In this document: in pieces, positions 36,601-43,688 of the stretch
How positions within the stretch are numbered: position 1 is the first letter of the stretch
How the letters are laid out: each line of letters begins with the position of its first letter
DNA from: Streptomyces olivochromogenes
GTDB lineage: Bacteria > Actinomycetota > Actinomycetes > Streptomycetales > Streptomycetaceae
Reading direction: 5' to 3'
Length of the DNA: 64,000 nucleotides
Assembly: GCF_021538895.1 (NCBI RefSeq)
Contig: NZ_JADDRL010000016.1
Span: 1-64,000, forward strand
Translations under genes and position numbers: made by a program
The notes under the pieces: model-generated
Told to the model about the DNA's origin: nothing
Database searches by the model: none
Seen by the model: only the letters and a program-made list of their open reading frames with translations

Positions 36601-37904
36601 CGCTCCGGGGTCTGGAACCTCGGCTCGGCGAACACGGGCGCCTGGAACACGGCCACGGCGGGACGTGCGGGACGGCGCGGGCCCTCGGCCTCGGCGGCGG
36701 GCTCGGCGGCGGCCGGCTGCTCGGGCTGCCCGGGCTGCGGCGCGGGCTCGGAGAACCCGCCGGCGGCCCGGCGCACGGCCCGGCGCCGGCCACGACGCGG
36801 GGCGGCACCCTCGGTGTCCTCGGCGGCGGCCTCGACGGCGACCGGGGCGGGCTCGGGCTGCTCGGCGGCCACGGGGGCCTCCTCGGCGGCGGGGGCACCG
36901 ACGGGCGCGGACACGCGGCGCGTGGCACGGCGCCGGACGCGACGCGAAGCGGCCTCCTCGCCGGCCTCGGGGGTCTCGGCGACCTCGGGGGTCTCGACGG
37001 CTTCGGCGACCGGCGCGGCTTGGACCGGCTCGGTGACCTCGGCGACCTCAGCGGTCTCGGTGGTTTCGGCGGCCTTCGGCGCACCGGCGGGCGCGGAGGC
37101 ACGGCGGGTGGCACGACGGCGCGTGCGCGGCGCGGCCTCCTCGACAGCGGCGGGCGCCTCGACGACCTCGGCCTCGGCAGCCGGGGCAGCGGTCTCAGCG
37201 GTCTCGGCAGCCGTGACGACGGTCTCGGCGACCTCCGCGGCCGCGGGCGCACCGGCCGGCGCGGACGCACGGCGGGCGGCACGACGACGCGTACGCGGCG
37301 CTGCCTCCTCCACAGGCGCGGGCGCCTCGACGACCTCAGCCGTCTCTTCGGCGGCAGCGGTCTCAGCGGTCTCCGCCGTCTCAGCGGCCTCGACCGGCTC
37401 GGGCGCGTCGGCGGGAGCCGACACGCGGCGGGTGGCACGGCGGCGCGTACGCGGCGCGGGCGCGGCTTCCTCCACGGCGGGCTTCTCCTCGGCGGCCGGG
37501 GCGGTCTCGACGACCTCGGCGGCCGGAGTCGTGGCGGCGGCCGACACGACGGTCTCGGCGGCCTCCGCGGCCGCGGGCCTTCCGGCGGGCGCGGACGCGC
37601 GGCGGGTGGCACGACGACGCGTGCGCGGCGCGGCCTCCTCGACAGCGGCGGGCACCTCGACGACCTCGGCCTCGGCGGCCTCGACCGGCTCGGTGATCTC
37701 CTCGGTCTCCGGCGCCTGGGCGGCGGCCGGCTCCTGCGTGAGGTCGGCGGCCGGTATGGCCGGCGTGGTGACCTCGGCCGCGTTCTCGGCGGCGGCGGGG
37801 GGACCCGCCGGGCGCGACGCGGCACGGCGACGCCTGCGCGGGGGCAGGGTGTCGCTGGGGGTGTTCAGTTCGGAGCCCTCGGTGGGCTCGGTCGGTTCGA
37901 GCAT
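33633..37904 (-). CDS. rne: Ribonuclease E/G with long disordered arms
   Basis: A 1423-aa endoribonuclease for mRNA decay and rRNA/tRNA processing. The catalytic core is central (about residues 670-1085): S1 region SYVGNVYLGKVQNVLPSMEAAFIDIG, the acidic site VVDVNTGKFTGQ and IIVIDFIDM, and the zinc-link CVHCNGRG. On each side lie disordered arms with repeats of the type RTRRRATRRASAPAGAP (about six before and three after the core) among Glu/Ala runs. The end is a Lys/Ala tail like histone H1. This matches the actinomycete RNase ES layout with the core in the middle. ATG at 37904. Confidence 0.93.
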   Translation of the reverse strand: MLEPTEPTEGSELNTPSDTLPPRRRRRAASRPAGPPAAAENAAEVTTPAIPAADLTQEPAAAQAPETEEITEPVEAAEAEVVEVPAAVEEAAPRTRRRATRRASAPAGRPAAAEAAETVVSAAATTPAAEVVETAPAAEEKPAVEEAAPAPRTRRRATRRVSAPADAPEPVEAAETAETAETAAAEETAEVVEAPAPVEEAAPRTRRRAARRASAPAGAPAAAEVAETVVTAAETAETAAPAAEAEVVEAPAAVEEAAPRTRRRATRRASAPAGAPKAAETTETAEVAEVTEPVQAAPVAEAVETPEVAETPEAGEEAASRRVRRRATRRVSAPVGAPAAEEAPVAAEQPEPAPVAVEAAAEDTEGAAPRRGRRRAVRRAAGGFSEPAPQPGQPEQPAAAEPAAEAEGPRRPARPAVAVFQAPVFAEPRFQTPERAAAEAAAESAVVEETEEFPEEQAGARRRRRRRGAGYGDEAEAQTQTVETPVAQEAEAEEPEDAEEAEEPEESVEDLAEGEEAEETGSRRRRRRGGRRRRRGEAADGEAGEGPDAESDELAAAQAAQDAEDTAEQEEEDADEDHGDEASGSSASSRRRRRRRRRAGDSAADTEPDEGDPERTVVKVREPRKPSEPSDEVQSIKGSTRLEAKKQRRREGREQGRRRVPIITEAEFLARREAVERVMVVRQNGDRTQIGVLEDGVLVEHYVNKEQSTSYVGNVYLGKVQNVLPSMEAAFIDIGKGRNAVLYAGEVNFEALGMANGPRRIESALKSGQSVLVQVTKDPIGHKGARLTSQVSLPGRYLVYVPEGSMTGISRKLPDTERARLKTILKKIVPEDAGVIVRTAAEGASEDELRRDVERLQSQWEEIQKKSKNGGSSSAPSLLYGEPDMTVRVVRDIFNEDFSKVVVSGDDAWSTVHGYVSHVAPDLADRLSKWTSEVDVFATYRIDEQLAKALDRKVWLPSGGSLVIDRTEAMVVVDVNTGKFTGQGGNLEETVTRNNLEAAEEIVRQLRLRDLGGIIVIDFIDMVLESNRDLVLRRLLECLGRDRTKHQVAEVTSLGLVQMTRKRVGQGLLESFSETCVHCNGRGVIVHMEQPTAAGGGGKRKKRGRGGDGQPHEHETAATAVETGEAVEPEPETAAEVAAEAAEPVALPAPDFAPDEELYSSIAEAEAAATRGRSRRRASRRASAPAGAPRAESVKGPKADGPVAQAAEVPTAQTVTAAEEAGRPVLAEPAAEAHAEPVAVEDPVVTPVEEAAPTGRTRRRATRKVSAPAGSPAGAEAAVVTVPETAPAVAAPVEQPEAQAPAEEAPAEAAAPARPRRRAVRKATAPTASEETAVTVVPSAATDEAPAEAEVSAEAEEAAPAKKAARKTAKKATAKKAATKKTAAKKTVAAKKTTAKKAAKTAKTAAAKSTAKKTTVSAAADEA

Positions 37905-37951
37905 GCGGGCGTTTCTCCCGTCAGGCTCCCGGGCGCCGCGCCTGGTCCGGC

Positions 37952-37970
37952 GTCGATCACAAGGATCGAC
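37952..37970 (-). other. Small hairpin in the RNase E/G 5' leader
   Basis: GTCGATC-N5-GATCGAC, about 48 nt upstream of the ATG in a 264-bp gap. RNase E genes are often autoregulated through their 5' leaders, so it is a candidate recognition element. Nothing else is visible in the gap. Confidence 0.35.
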
Positions 37971-38168
37971 CACCGTTGACGTCCGCGGCCCGCGCGATGC
38001 GCGATGGCCGCCGTCCGGGGCGCGGGCGCCACACGGGAGCTCTCTGTGTCCTGTCTCGCCGGTTCCGTACGCCTTGTCGCTTACGGCCTGGCGAAAGTCT
38101 TCTGGTCGGTGGCGCTGCCCGACCCAGGTGGCTCCCGAGTACAAGGGCGACGCTTTCGACGTCCGTCC

Positions 38169-38969
38169 TTACGCGGAACCTTCCGGCACCGGCGCCGTCG
38201 CGGCGGCAGTCAGGGCGGCCGGGTGGGGCTCGGTCGCTGCTGCCTCGCGGTCGGGCGCGAGCGGGTCGGTCACCGTGCCGGTCTCTTCATCGAACAGCCC
38301 CTGCGCCAGCCTGGTCACCGCTGCGGGGACCGGCGGCGCCAGGTCGGCCACGGCGCGGAGACCGGACAGGACGTCGTCGGGTCGTACGGCAGGCGTCACG
38401 TGCCGAACAACCAGCCGCAGTATCGCACAGGGCGGGTCGCTCGGCCTATCAGCCTGCGAACCTTGCGTTTCCGTGCTGGCCCGGCTCTCCAGGGTCACCA
38501 CGGCGGAACGGGCGTCGAAGGTGCGGACGCCGTTCTTGGTCATGCGCTGCACTTCGACGGTCTCGGCCCGGGTGAAGGCCTCGACCGCGCGCTCGGCGCC
38601 GGCCGGGTCGACGCCGTCCAGCCGCAGCTCCCAGACGGAAGCGGTCAGCCGGTCGGCGAGGCCCGAGGTGTGTGCCTCGACCGCGTCGACGATGTCGAGC
38701 CCGGCGGGCAGTGACTCGTCGAGGAGGCTCCGCAGGGCTTGCGGATCGCGGGCCTCGGCGAGTGCGATCTCCAGGTATTCCGCCTCACTGCCCGTGCCGG
38801 TGGGTGCGGCATTGGCGTACGACACCTTCGGATGCGGCGTGAAACCTGCCGAGTACGCCATCGGCACCTCGGCACGGCGCAACGCACGCTCGAAGGCGCG
38901 CTGGAAGTCACGGTGGCTGGTGAACCGGAGGCGGCCGCGCTTGGTGTAGCGCAGTCGGATGCGCTGCAC
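38169..38969 (-). CDS. DUF2344/TIGR03936 radical-SAM-associated protein
   Basis: 266 aa from GTG at 38969: RIRLRYTKRGRLRFTSHRDFQR and VPMAYSAGFTPHPKVSYANAAPTGTGSEAEYLE are the family core. The function is unknown; the family is usually encoded with or fused to a TIGR03960 radical-SAM protein, which is not seen beside it here. Fourteen in-frame codons upstream spell GKRQPEGPPPAPA from a CTG at 39011, which I recall as the true N-terminus in relatives. That CTG lies 6 nt after the upstream gene's stop and about 10 nt after AAGGA, so translation may begin there. Confidence 0.85.
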   Translation of the reverse strand: MQRIRLRYTKRGRLRFTSHRDFQRAFERALRRAEVPMAYSAGFTPHPKVSYANAAPTGTGSEAEYLEIALAEARDPQALRSLLDESLPAGLDIVDAVEAHTSGLADRLTASVWELRLDGVDPAGAERAVEAFTRAETVEVQRMTKNGVRTFDARSAVVTLESRASTETQGSQADRPSDPPCAILRLVVRHVTPAVRPDDVLSGLRAVADLAPPVPAAVTRLAQGLFDEETGTVTDPLAPDREAAATEPHPAALTAAATAPVPEGSA

Positions 38970-39017
38970 CGCCGGTGCGGGCGGCGGGCCTTCGGGCTGT
39001 CGCTTGCCCAGTGTCGT

Positions 39018-40166
39018 TCAGTCCTTCGTGAGAGCGGTCGTACTGCTACCAAGAGTACGTGTGTCACGGCCCGGCGGTTCCCGTCGGCCCACGGCCTGCG
39101 GCTGCCGCTGCTCGCCGAACAGCATCCGGCGGAAGTCAGCGCGCGCCTGTCGGACCGTCTCCCGGGCGGTGGTCAGGGCCTGCCGGGCGGTTCGGCCCAC
39201 GGCGCGCGCGGCCTCGGCGGCCGGGCGCAGCACGACGTCCCGTACGACGTGGCCGACCGGGGTGAGGACCGTCCGGTACACCCAGCGCACCGGGTCCACG
39301 AAAATCCATCGGAAGAGAGTGCCGAGGAACCGGCCGACGGCGAGCGAGATCCGCCCGGCGATGCGCCACGCGTGCCCGAGCGCGTCGGCGATCTCGCGTC
39401 CGACTACGGCGAGGACCCGGCCGACAGGCACCAAAACCCAGCGCCACAGGGCGAGGGCGGGCAGCACCACCAGGATCCGGGTGGTCCAGTACAGGCCCAT
39501 GCCGATGCCGGTGACGAGCAGGCCCAGCAGCCACACGAGGCCCTGGGCGCACCAGGCGATCGCCCGTCCGACCGGCGCGAGGAACCACTCGTACAGCCAC
39601 AGGGCGGGGACGACGAGCAGGTACCGCACCAGCCAGGCGGCGGCGGTGTAGACCCCCAGGCCGATGGCCGCGCACACGGCCCCGATGCCCGTGAGGAGCC
39701 ACATCAGGGCGCGCCCGACCGGGGTCAGCAGGCGCGCGTTGATCCAGGCGAACCCGGCCCCGACACCGCGCGCCACCCAGGCGATTGCGGCCCCGATCCC
39801 ACGCGCCGCCCGGGCGAGGGCCTGCCCCACCGGAGTCAGTACGTACCGGTGGAACCACAGCGCCGGGACGACGAGGAGGACGCGGCCGAGCCAGGCGAGG
39901 GCCCGGCCGACGGGCACGAGGACGTACCGCCACAGGGCGACGAACGGCCAGACGAACAGGGCCTTGGCCACCCACCGCAGCGCCCGGCCGAGCGGCCTGA
40001 GCACGGTGTCCCGCAGCAGCCGCCCGCCGGCGACGAGCGCGTCCCACAGCATCCGTACCGGCACCACCAGCACGAGCACGACGATGCGTACGGGGATGCG
40101 CACCGCGACGACCAGGCACCCCTCGGGTTCCGGTCGCCGCGGTTCGGGCGCCTTTTCGAAATCCAT
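39018..40166 (-). CDS. Multi-pass membrane protein with six PVG repeats
   Basis: A 382-aa protein of unknown function. The body repeats a unit of about 45-60 residues carrying [VLF]-x-PVGxxxxW: YVLVPVGRALAWLGR, YVLTPVGQALARAAR, RLLTPVGRALMWLLT, WFLAPVGRAIAWCAQ, WVLVPVGRVLAVVGR and VLTPVGHVVRDVV. Between them are hydrophobic, Trp/Leu-rich segments that look membrane-bound, each with flanking Arg. The last 60 residues are soluble, Arg/Gln/Ala-rich. The stop at 39018 lies close to the DUF2344 start, so the two genes are probably coupled. ATG at 40166 has only a weak Shine-Dalgarno. Confidence 0.75.
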   Translation of the reverse strand: MDFEKAPEPRRPEPEGCLVVAVRIPVRIVVLVLVVPVRMLWDALVAGGRLLRDTVLRPLGRALRWVAKALFVWPFVALWRYVLVPVGRALAWLGRVLLVVPALWFHRYVLTPVGQALARAARGIGAAIAWVARGVGAGFAWINARLLTPVGRALMWLLTGIGAVCAAIGLGVYTAAAWLVRYLLVVPALWLYEWFLAPVGRAIAWCAQGLVWLLGLLVTGIGMGLYWTTRILVVLPALALWRWVLVPVGRVLAVVGREIADALGHAWRIAGRISLAVGRFLGTLFRWIFVDPVRWVYRTVLTPVGHVVRDVVLRPAAEAARAVGRTARQALTTARETVRQARADFRRMLFGEQRQPQAVGRREPPGRDTRTLGSSTTALTKD

Positions 40167-40237
40167 ACCCGCGTAGACGCCGCAGCCCCTCGTACGGATG
40201 CCCTGTCTCCGTGGAAAGGACGGATCCGTGCGGTCGG

Positions 40238-40852
40238 TCAGGTGGCGAGGGCCCGTTGCTTGTAGGCCTCCGGATAGCGCTCCGTGAACTTCACGACGGC
40301 GACCAACAGCACCACGGGGACGACCCAGTTGAACCAGTCGTCCAGGGAGGGGACGCGGACGGCCAGCCAGGTCGAGACGGCCATGAGCGCGAAGACCGCT
40401 CCCCAGGCGGCGGTCAGCACCTGGTTGATGTGCTTGAAGACGGGCGAGTCCCACACGCTCGGGTCGGTCGTCCGCCGGGCGTACTGCGCGGTGAAGGGAT
40501 CGACGGCCAGCGATCCCAGCGCGACGAGGGCCACGATTCCGTTGGAGATGACCTGCGCATACGTTTCGAGCCAGACGAGTTGCGACCGGTCCAGCGCGAG
40601 CGCGAGGACCGAGATCACGGCGAAGAACACGATGCCGACCATGTCGAGCACGTAGAACCGGCCCCGGAGCATGTCCCTCCCGGACAGGCCGATCACGGCG
40701 ACCAGCGCGGCCAGCGCCGCGTACTTCCAGGTGCTGGGGCTCGCGACGACGCCGAAGATGATCCACGGCGCGAAGGACAGGAACACGCCGCCGCCCGCGG
40801 CGGGTTTCTCGGCCGCCACGTTCGTCGCCGCCCGCGTCGACTGCTGCCCCAT
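40238..40852 (-). CDS. Multi-pass membrane protein of unknown function
   Basis: A 204-aa protein with about six hydrophobic segments (FLSFAPWIIFGVVA, YAALAALVAVIGL, VLDMVGIVFFAVISVLALAL and later pairs). The loop VDPFTAQYARRTTDPSVWDSPVFKHINQVLTAAWG recurs in a family of small bacterial integral membrane proteins that I cannot name. ATG at 40852 follows GGGAG. No pathway can be inferred from its neighbours. Confidence 0.75.
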   Translation of the reverse strand: MGQQSTRAATNVAAEKPAAGGGVFLSFAPWIIFGVVASPSTWKYAALAALVAVIGLSGRDMLRGRFYVLDMVGIVFFAVISVLALALDRSQLVWLETYAQVISNGIVALVALGSLAVDPFTAQYARRTTDPSVWDSPVFKHINQVLTAAWGAVFALMAVSTWLAVRVPSLDDWFNWVVPVVLLVAVVKFTERYPEAYKQRALAT

Positions 40853-40928
40853 GAGGGTTCTCCCTCGCTCGTCGGGCCCGCCCCCTCCCTTCCCAGCCTG
40901 CCGTGGGTGCGTGTCCTTCGCATGCCGT

Positions 40929-42476
40929 CTACGCGGGTGTGACCCCCAGGTGCCCGAGCACCGTGCGCATCGCACGGGTCACGGCCTCGCGGGACTCGTC
41001 CGTCCGGTTGTGGATCTCGAAGCCGTGGACGCCGTGCGGTACGTCGATGACCTCGACCGGGGCCTTCGTCCGCGCCGCCCTGTCCAGGAACGACTCGACC
41101 GTGGCGGCGATCTGCGGCGTCTCCCGGCCCGCCCGGGTCAGCACCAGGGGCGGCAGCGCCCCGCCGTCGGCCGGCAGCGCGTCGACCGGGTGGAAACGGG
41201 CGCCGACCGCGCCCCAGCCCGGCAGCGGAGCCAGGATCGGATAGGTGAGGGCCAGGCAGCGCAGCCACCGGGGCGGGGCGGTGATCCAGTCGGCGGCGAG
41301 CAGGCCCCCGCCGGAGAAGACCCACACGGCGATGCGCCCGGGGTCGACGCGGGGGTCGGCGCGCAGCAGTTCCACGGCCGCGGCCACGTCCCCCGCGGCC
41401 CGCGCGTAGTCGGCGATGCCGTGCAGGCGGTGGTCCACGACGGCGCCCACCGCGCCCAGGCTCGCCGCGTAGCGGGCGTAGCCGACGTAGAACGGCCACT
41501 CGCGCGGCGTGGCGTCGAGGTCGCGCGACACCGGGCCGCCGTGCACGAACAGCACCGCGGGCCGTGGCCCGCGCGCCGGGTCCGGCTCCGGCAGGTGCAG
41601 GTCCAGGCGGCCGTCGCGCACCCGCGGCAGCTCCGGGACGTCGAGCAGGAAGGGCTCGCGGAACGGGTCCCACTCGCCCTCGGGTGCCGTCAGCCGGCGG
41701 CCCACGCCCGCGGCCGCGCGGAGCAGCACCTCGGCCAGCTCCCGCGGGCGGGAGAGCATCGGCCAGTGGCCGGTGGCCAGTTCGAAGAAGCCCACCCGTG
41801 GGTCGGCCAGCCTGCGGAACTGCGGCGGGCCGGTGCGCACCAGGGCCTGCACCGTCTCGAAGGTGACCCCGCCCGCCGTGCACAGGATTCCGGTGGTGGG
41901 CACGTCCGCCGCGGCGCCCGTCAGCCGCAGCGGTCGCGTCAGCGTGCGCGCGGGCTGCGGGGCGGCGAGAGCGGTCAGCTGCCGCAGCCGCTCCGCCGAC
42001 AGTCCCTCCGTGCTGCCCCAGCGCCGCCACTCCTCCGGAGCCGGGACGGGTACCGGGGCCGGTGCCGGTGCCGTCGCCGATGCCGGTTCCCGCCCGGAGT
42101 CGGCGTCCGCGCGCAGGAGTTCGCCCACCGCCGGGTCGGGCACCAGGGCCAGCGCCGGGTCGCCGTCCTGCGGCAGTCCGGCGTCCAGGTACACGATGCG
42201 GGCGATCCGCTCCGGCCTGCGGTCGGCCGCGCCCAGCACCGGGTGGACGGCGTAGTCGTGGCCGACCAGCACCACCTTTGCGTCCGGCCCGGGCTCCAGG
42301 GAGTCGATCAGCCGGACCACGTCGTCGACATGCGTCTGAAGGTCGGCCCCGGGCCACCGGCTCAGGGTCACCGGGTGCGCCTCGGCGCCGGACTCCCGCA
42401 GCGGCCCGGTCACCTCGCTCCAGACGCGCTCGTCGGTGAACGGACCGGAGACCAGCACGAATACAGTCATCAGCAC
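40929..42476 (-). CDS. Tandem (double) alpha/beta hydrolase fusion
   Basis: A 515-aa protein holding two hydrolase folds. The N-terminal domain (1-270) resembles salicylate-esterase-like hydrolases (VFVLVSGPFTDERVWSEV; late GHWPMLSRP His), but the nucleophile elbow reads VGHDYAV, Asp where Ser is usual. The C-terminal domain (about 290-515) has the HGGP oxyanion loop, nucleophile elbow VFSGGG, and HGVHGFE with the catalytic His. A Pro/Ala linker joins the two. It is divergent from a MerR gene and preceded by a MerR-type promoter. Substrate unknown. Confidence 0.8.
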   Translation of the reverse strand: MLMTVFVLVSGPFTDERVWSEVTGPLRESGAEAHPVTLSRWPGADLQTHVDDVVRLIDSLEPGPDAKVVLVGHDYAVHPVLGAADRRPERIARIVYLDAGLPQDGDPALALVPDPAVGELLRADADSGREPASATAPAPAPVPVPAPEEWRRWGSTEGLSAERLRQLTALAAPQPARTLTRPLRLTGAAADVPTTGILCTAGGVTFETVQALVRTGPPQFRRLADPRVGFFELATGHWPMLSRPRELAEVLLRAAAGVGRRLTAPEGEWDPFREPFLLDVPELPRVRDGRLDLHLPEPDPARGPRPAVLFVHGGPVSRDLDATPREWPFYVGYARYAASLGAVGAVVDHRLHGIADYARAAGDVAAAVELLRADPRVDPGRIAVWVFSGGGLLAADWITAPPRWLRCLALTYPILAPLPGWGAVGARFHPVDALPADGGALPPLVLTRAGRETPQIAATVESFLDRAARTKAPVEVIDVPHGVHGFEIHNRTDESREAVTRAMRTVLGHLGVTPA

Positions 42477-42501
42477 CTCCAGGGGCGGGGTCGTCGCGGG
42501 T

Positions 42502-42532
42502 AACCTAGGAACTCCCCCTGAGGGAGGTTCAA
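42502..42532 (-). promoter_or_regulatory. MerR-type promoter with 19-bp spacer for the double hydrolase gene
   Basis: On the minus strand, TTGAAC (-35) and TAGGTT (-10) are separated by exactly 19 bp, longer than the usual 17, and the spacer contains the dyad CTCCC-N5-GGGAG. This is the layout MerR-family activators twist into an active promoter. It lies between the divergent hydrolase and MerR genes. Confidence 0.75.
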
Positions 42533-42535
42533 CCC

Positions 42536-43441
42536 TTGCCCACGGACCCGGACGGCATGAGCATCGGCGAGCTCGCCGCGCACGCGAGGACCACGGTCAA
42601 GACGGTCCGCTTCTACTCCGACCAGGGGCTGCTGCCCGCAGCCTCGCGCAGCTCCGGTGGCCACCGCCGTTACGGCCCCGAGGCGTCGGCCCGGCTGCGC
42701 ACGATCCGCGCGCTGCGCTCGCTCGGTGTGCCCGTGCCCGAGATCGGCCGGGTTCTGGACTCCGGGGACGACTCCCTGGAGGCCGTGGTGACACGGCAGT
42801 TGGACGACGTCGGCACTCAACTCGCCGCGCTGCGCTGGCGCGAGGCCGCGCTGCGGGCCGTACAGGAAGGCGGTCCCGAGCAGGTGGCGGAACGCCTGGA
42901 GCTGATCGGGGCGGTGAGCGTCCCGCCCAGCACGGCCGCGCTCGCGCACTACTGGCGCCGGCTGCTTCCGGTGCGCCTGTCCGCCCGCCTGCGCTCCGCG
43001 GTCGCCGAGGCGGCCATACCCCAGCCTCCCGCGGACCCGACGCCGGACCAGGTCGTCGCCTTCGCCCGGCTGCACGCCCTGGCGACGGCCGCCACGGACG
43101 GCTGCCTGGCGACCCACCGACCCGCCACGGCCGCGCACCCCGACCTGCTCTACGACGGCCTGTACGAGGCCTACGACCTGGTGGAACGCGCTCTACGGGC
43201 CAACCGCTCCCCCGGCCCCGGCGAGGCCCTGGACTGCTATGTGGCCGCCCACGCCCGCGCCAGTGCCGCCCGGGACACCCCCGCCTTCCGCCGCACCCTC
43301 ACCGCCGGACTCGCCGCGACGGACCACCCGGTGATGTCGCGGTACTGGCAGCTGGCGGGCGAGCTGGTCCCCGGCCCGACCCTGGGCGCCGCGGACTCCT
43401 GGCTCCGCGAGGCGCTGACCGCGAGCACGGCGACGGTCTGA
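42536..43441 (+). CDS. MerR family transcriptional regulator
   Basis: About 301 aa. The N-terminal MerR winged helix is intact: MSIGELAAHARTTVKTVRFYSDQGLLPAASRSSGGHRRYG, then LRTIRALRSLGVPVPEIGRVLD and a dimerisation helix. The C-terminal 190 residues are an uncharacterised helical domain with two Cys, probably effector-binding. TTG at 42536 or the ATG seven codons later (42557) may be the start. It faces the double-hydrolase gene across the 19-bp-spacer promoter and likely activates it. Confidence 0.88.
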   Translation: MPTDPDGMSIGELAAHARTTVKTVRFYSDQGLLPAASRSSGGHRRYGPEASARLRTIRALRSLGVPVPEIGRVLDSGDDSLEAVVTRQLDDVGTQLAALRWREAALRAVQEGGPEQVAERLELIGAVSVPPSTAALAHYWRRLLPVRLSARLRSAVAEAAIPQPPADPTPDQVVAFARLHALATAATDGCLATHRPATAAHPDLLYDGLYEAYDLVERALRANRSPGPGEALDCYVAAHARASAARDTPAFRRTLTAGLAATDHPVMSRYWQLAGELVPGPTLGAADSWLREALTASTATV

Positions 43442-43475
43442 GCGCGGCGACGGGCTGAGCGCGGAACTCCGGACC

Positions 43476-43493
43476 GCGGAACGCCCGTTCCGC
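43476..43493. terminator. Hairpin after the MerR gene
   Basis: GCGGAAC-GCCC-GTTCCGC, 7-bp stem and 4-nt loop, between the MerR stop and the converging VOC remnant. Confidence 0.6.
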
Positions 43494-43620
43494 TCAGCCG
43501 ACCGCCTGCCCGATGCCCAGCAGATTCCCCTCGATCGCGGCGATCCCGTCCCTGGTCCGCAGTCCGGGCACGTCGACGTCCTCGAACACCACGCCGCAGG
43601 ATGTCCCTGTCGTCGTCCAT
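43494..43620 (-). pseudogene. Remnant of a VOC (glyoxalase-like) protein
   Basis: The frame ending at 43494 reads VVFEDVDVPGLRTRDGIAAIEGNLLGIGQAV. From memory, VOC proteins read VVFE..D.PGL...DGIA..EGNYPSKG...AWFRDSEGNLLGIGQ, so about 15 residues between the two EGN segments are missing, as from slippage between repeats. The preceding DDDRDILRR lies in another frame. So only the decayed C-terminal end remains. Confidence 0.6.
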
Positions 43621-43688
43621 GGTCACGCCTTCACGCTCCCGGAGGTCGGTGAGGCCCCGGCGGCCAGTGGTGTCGAGGCCGTGGGCCG

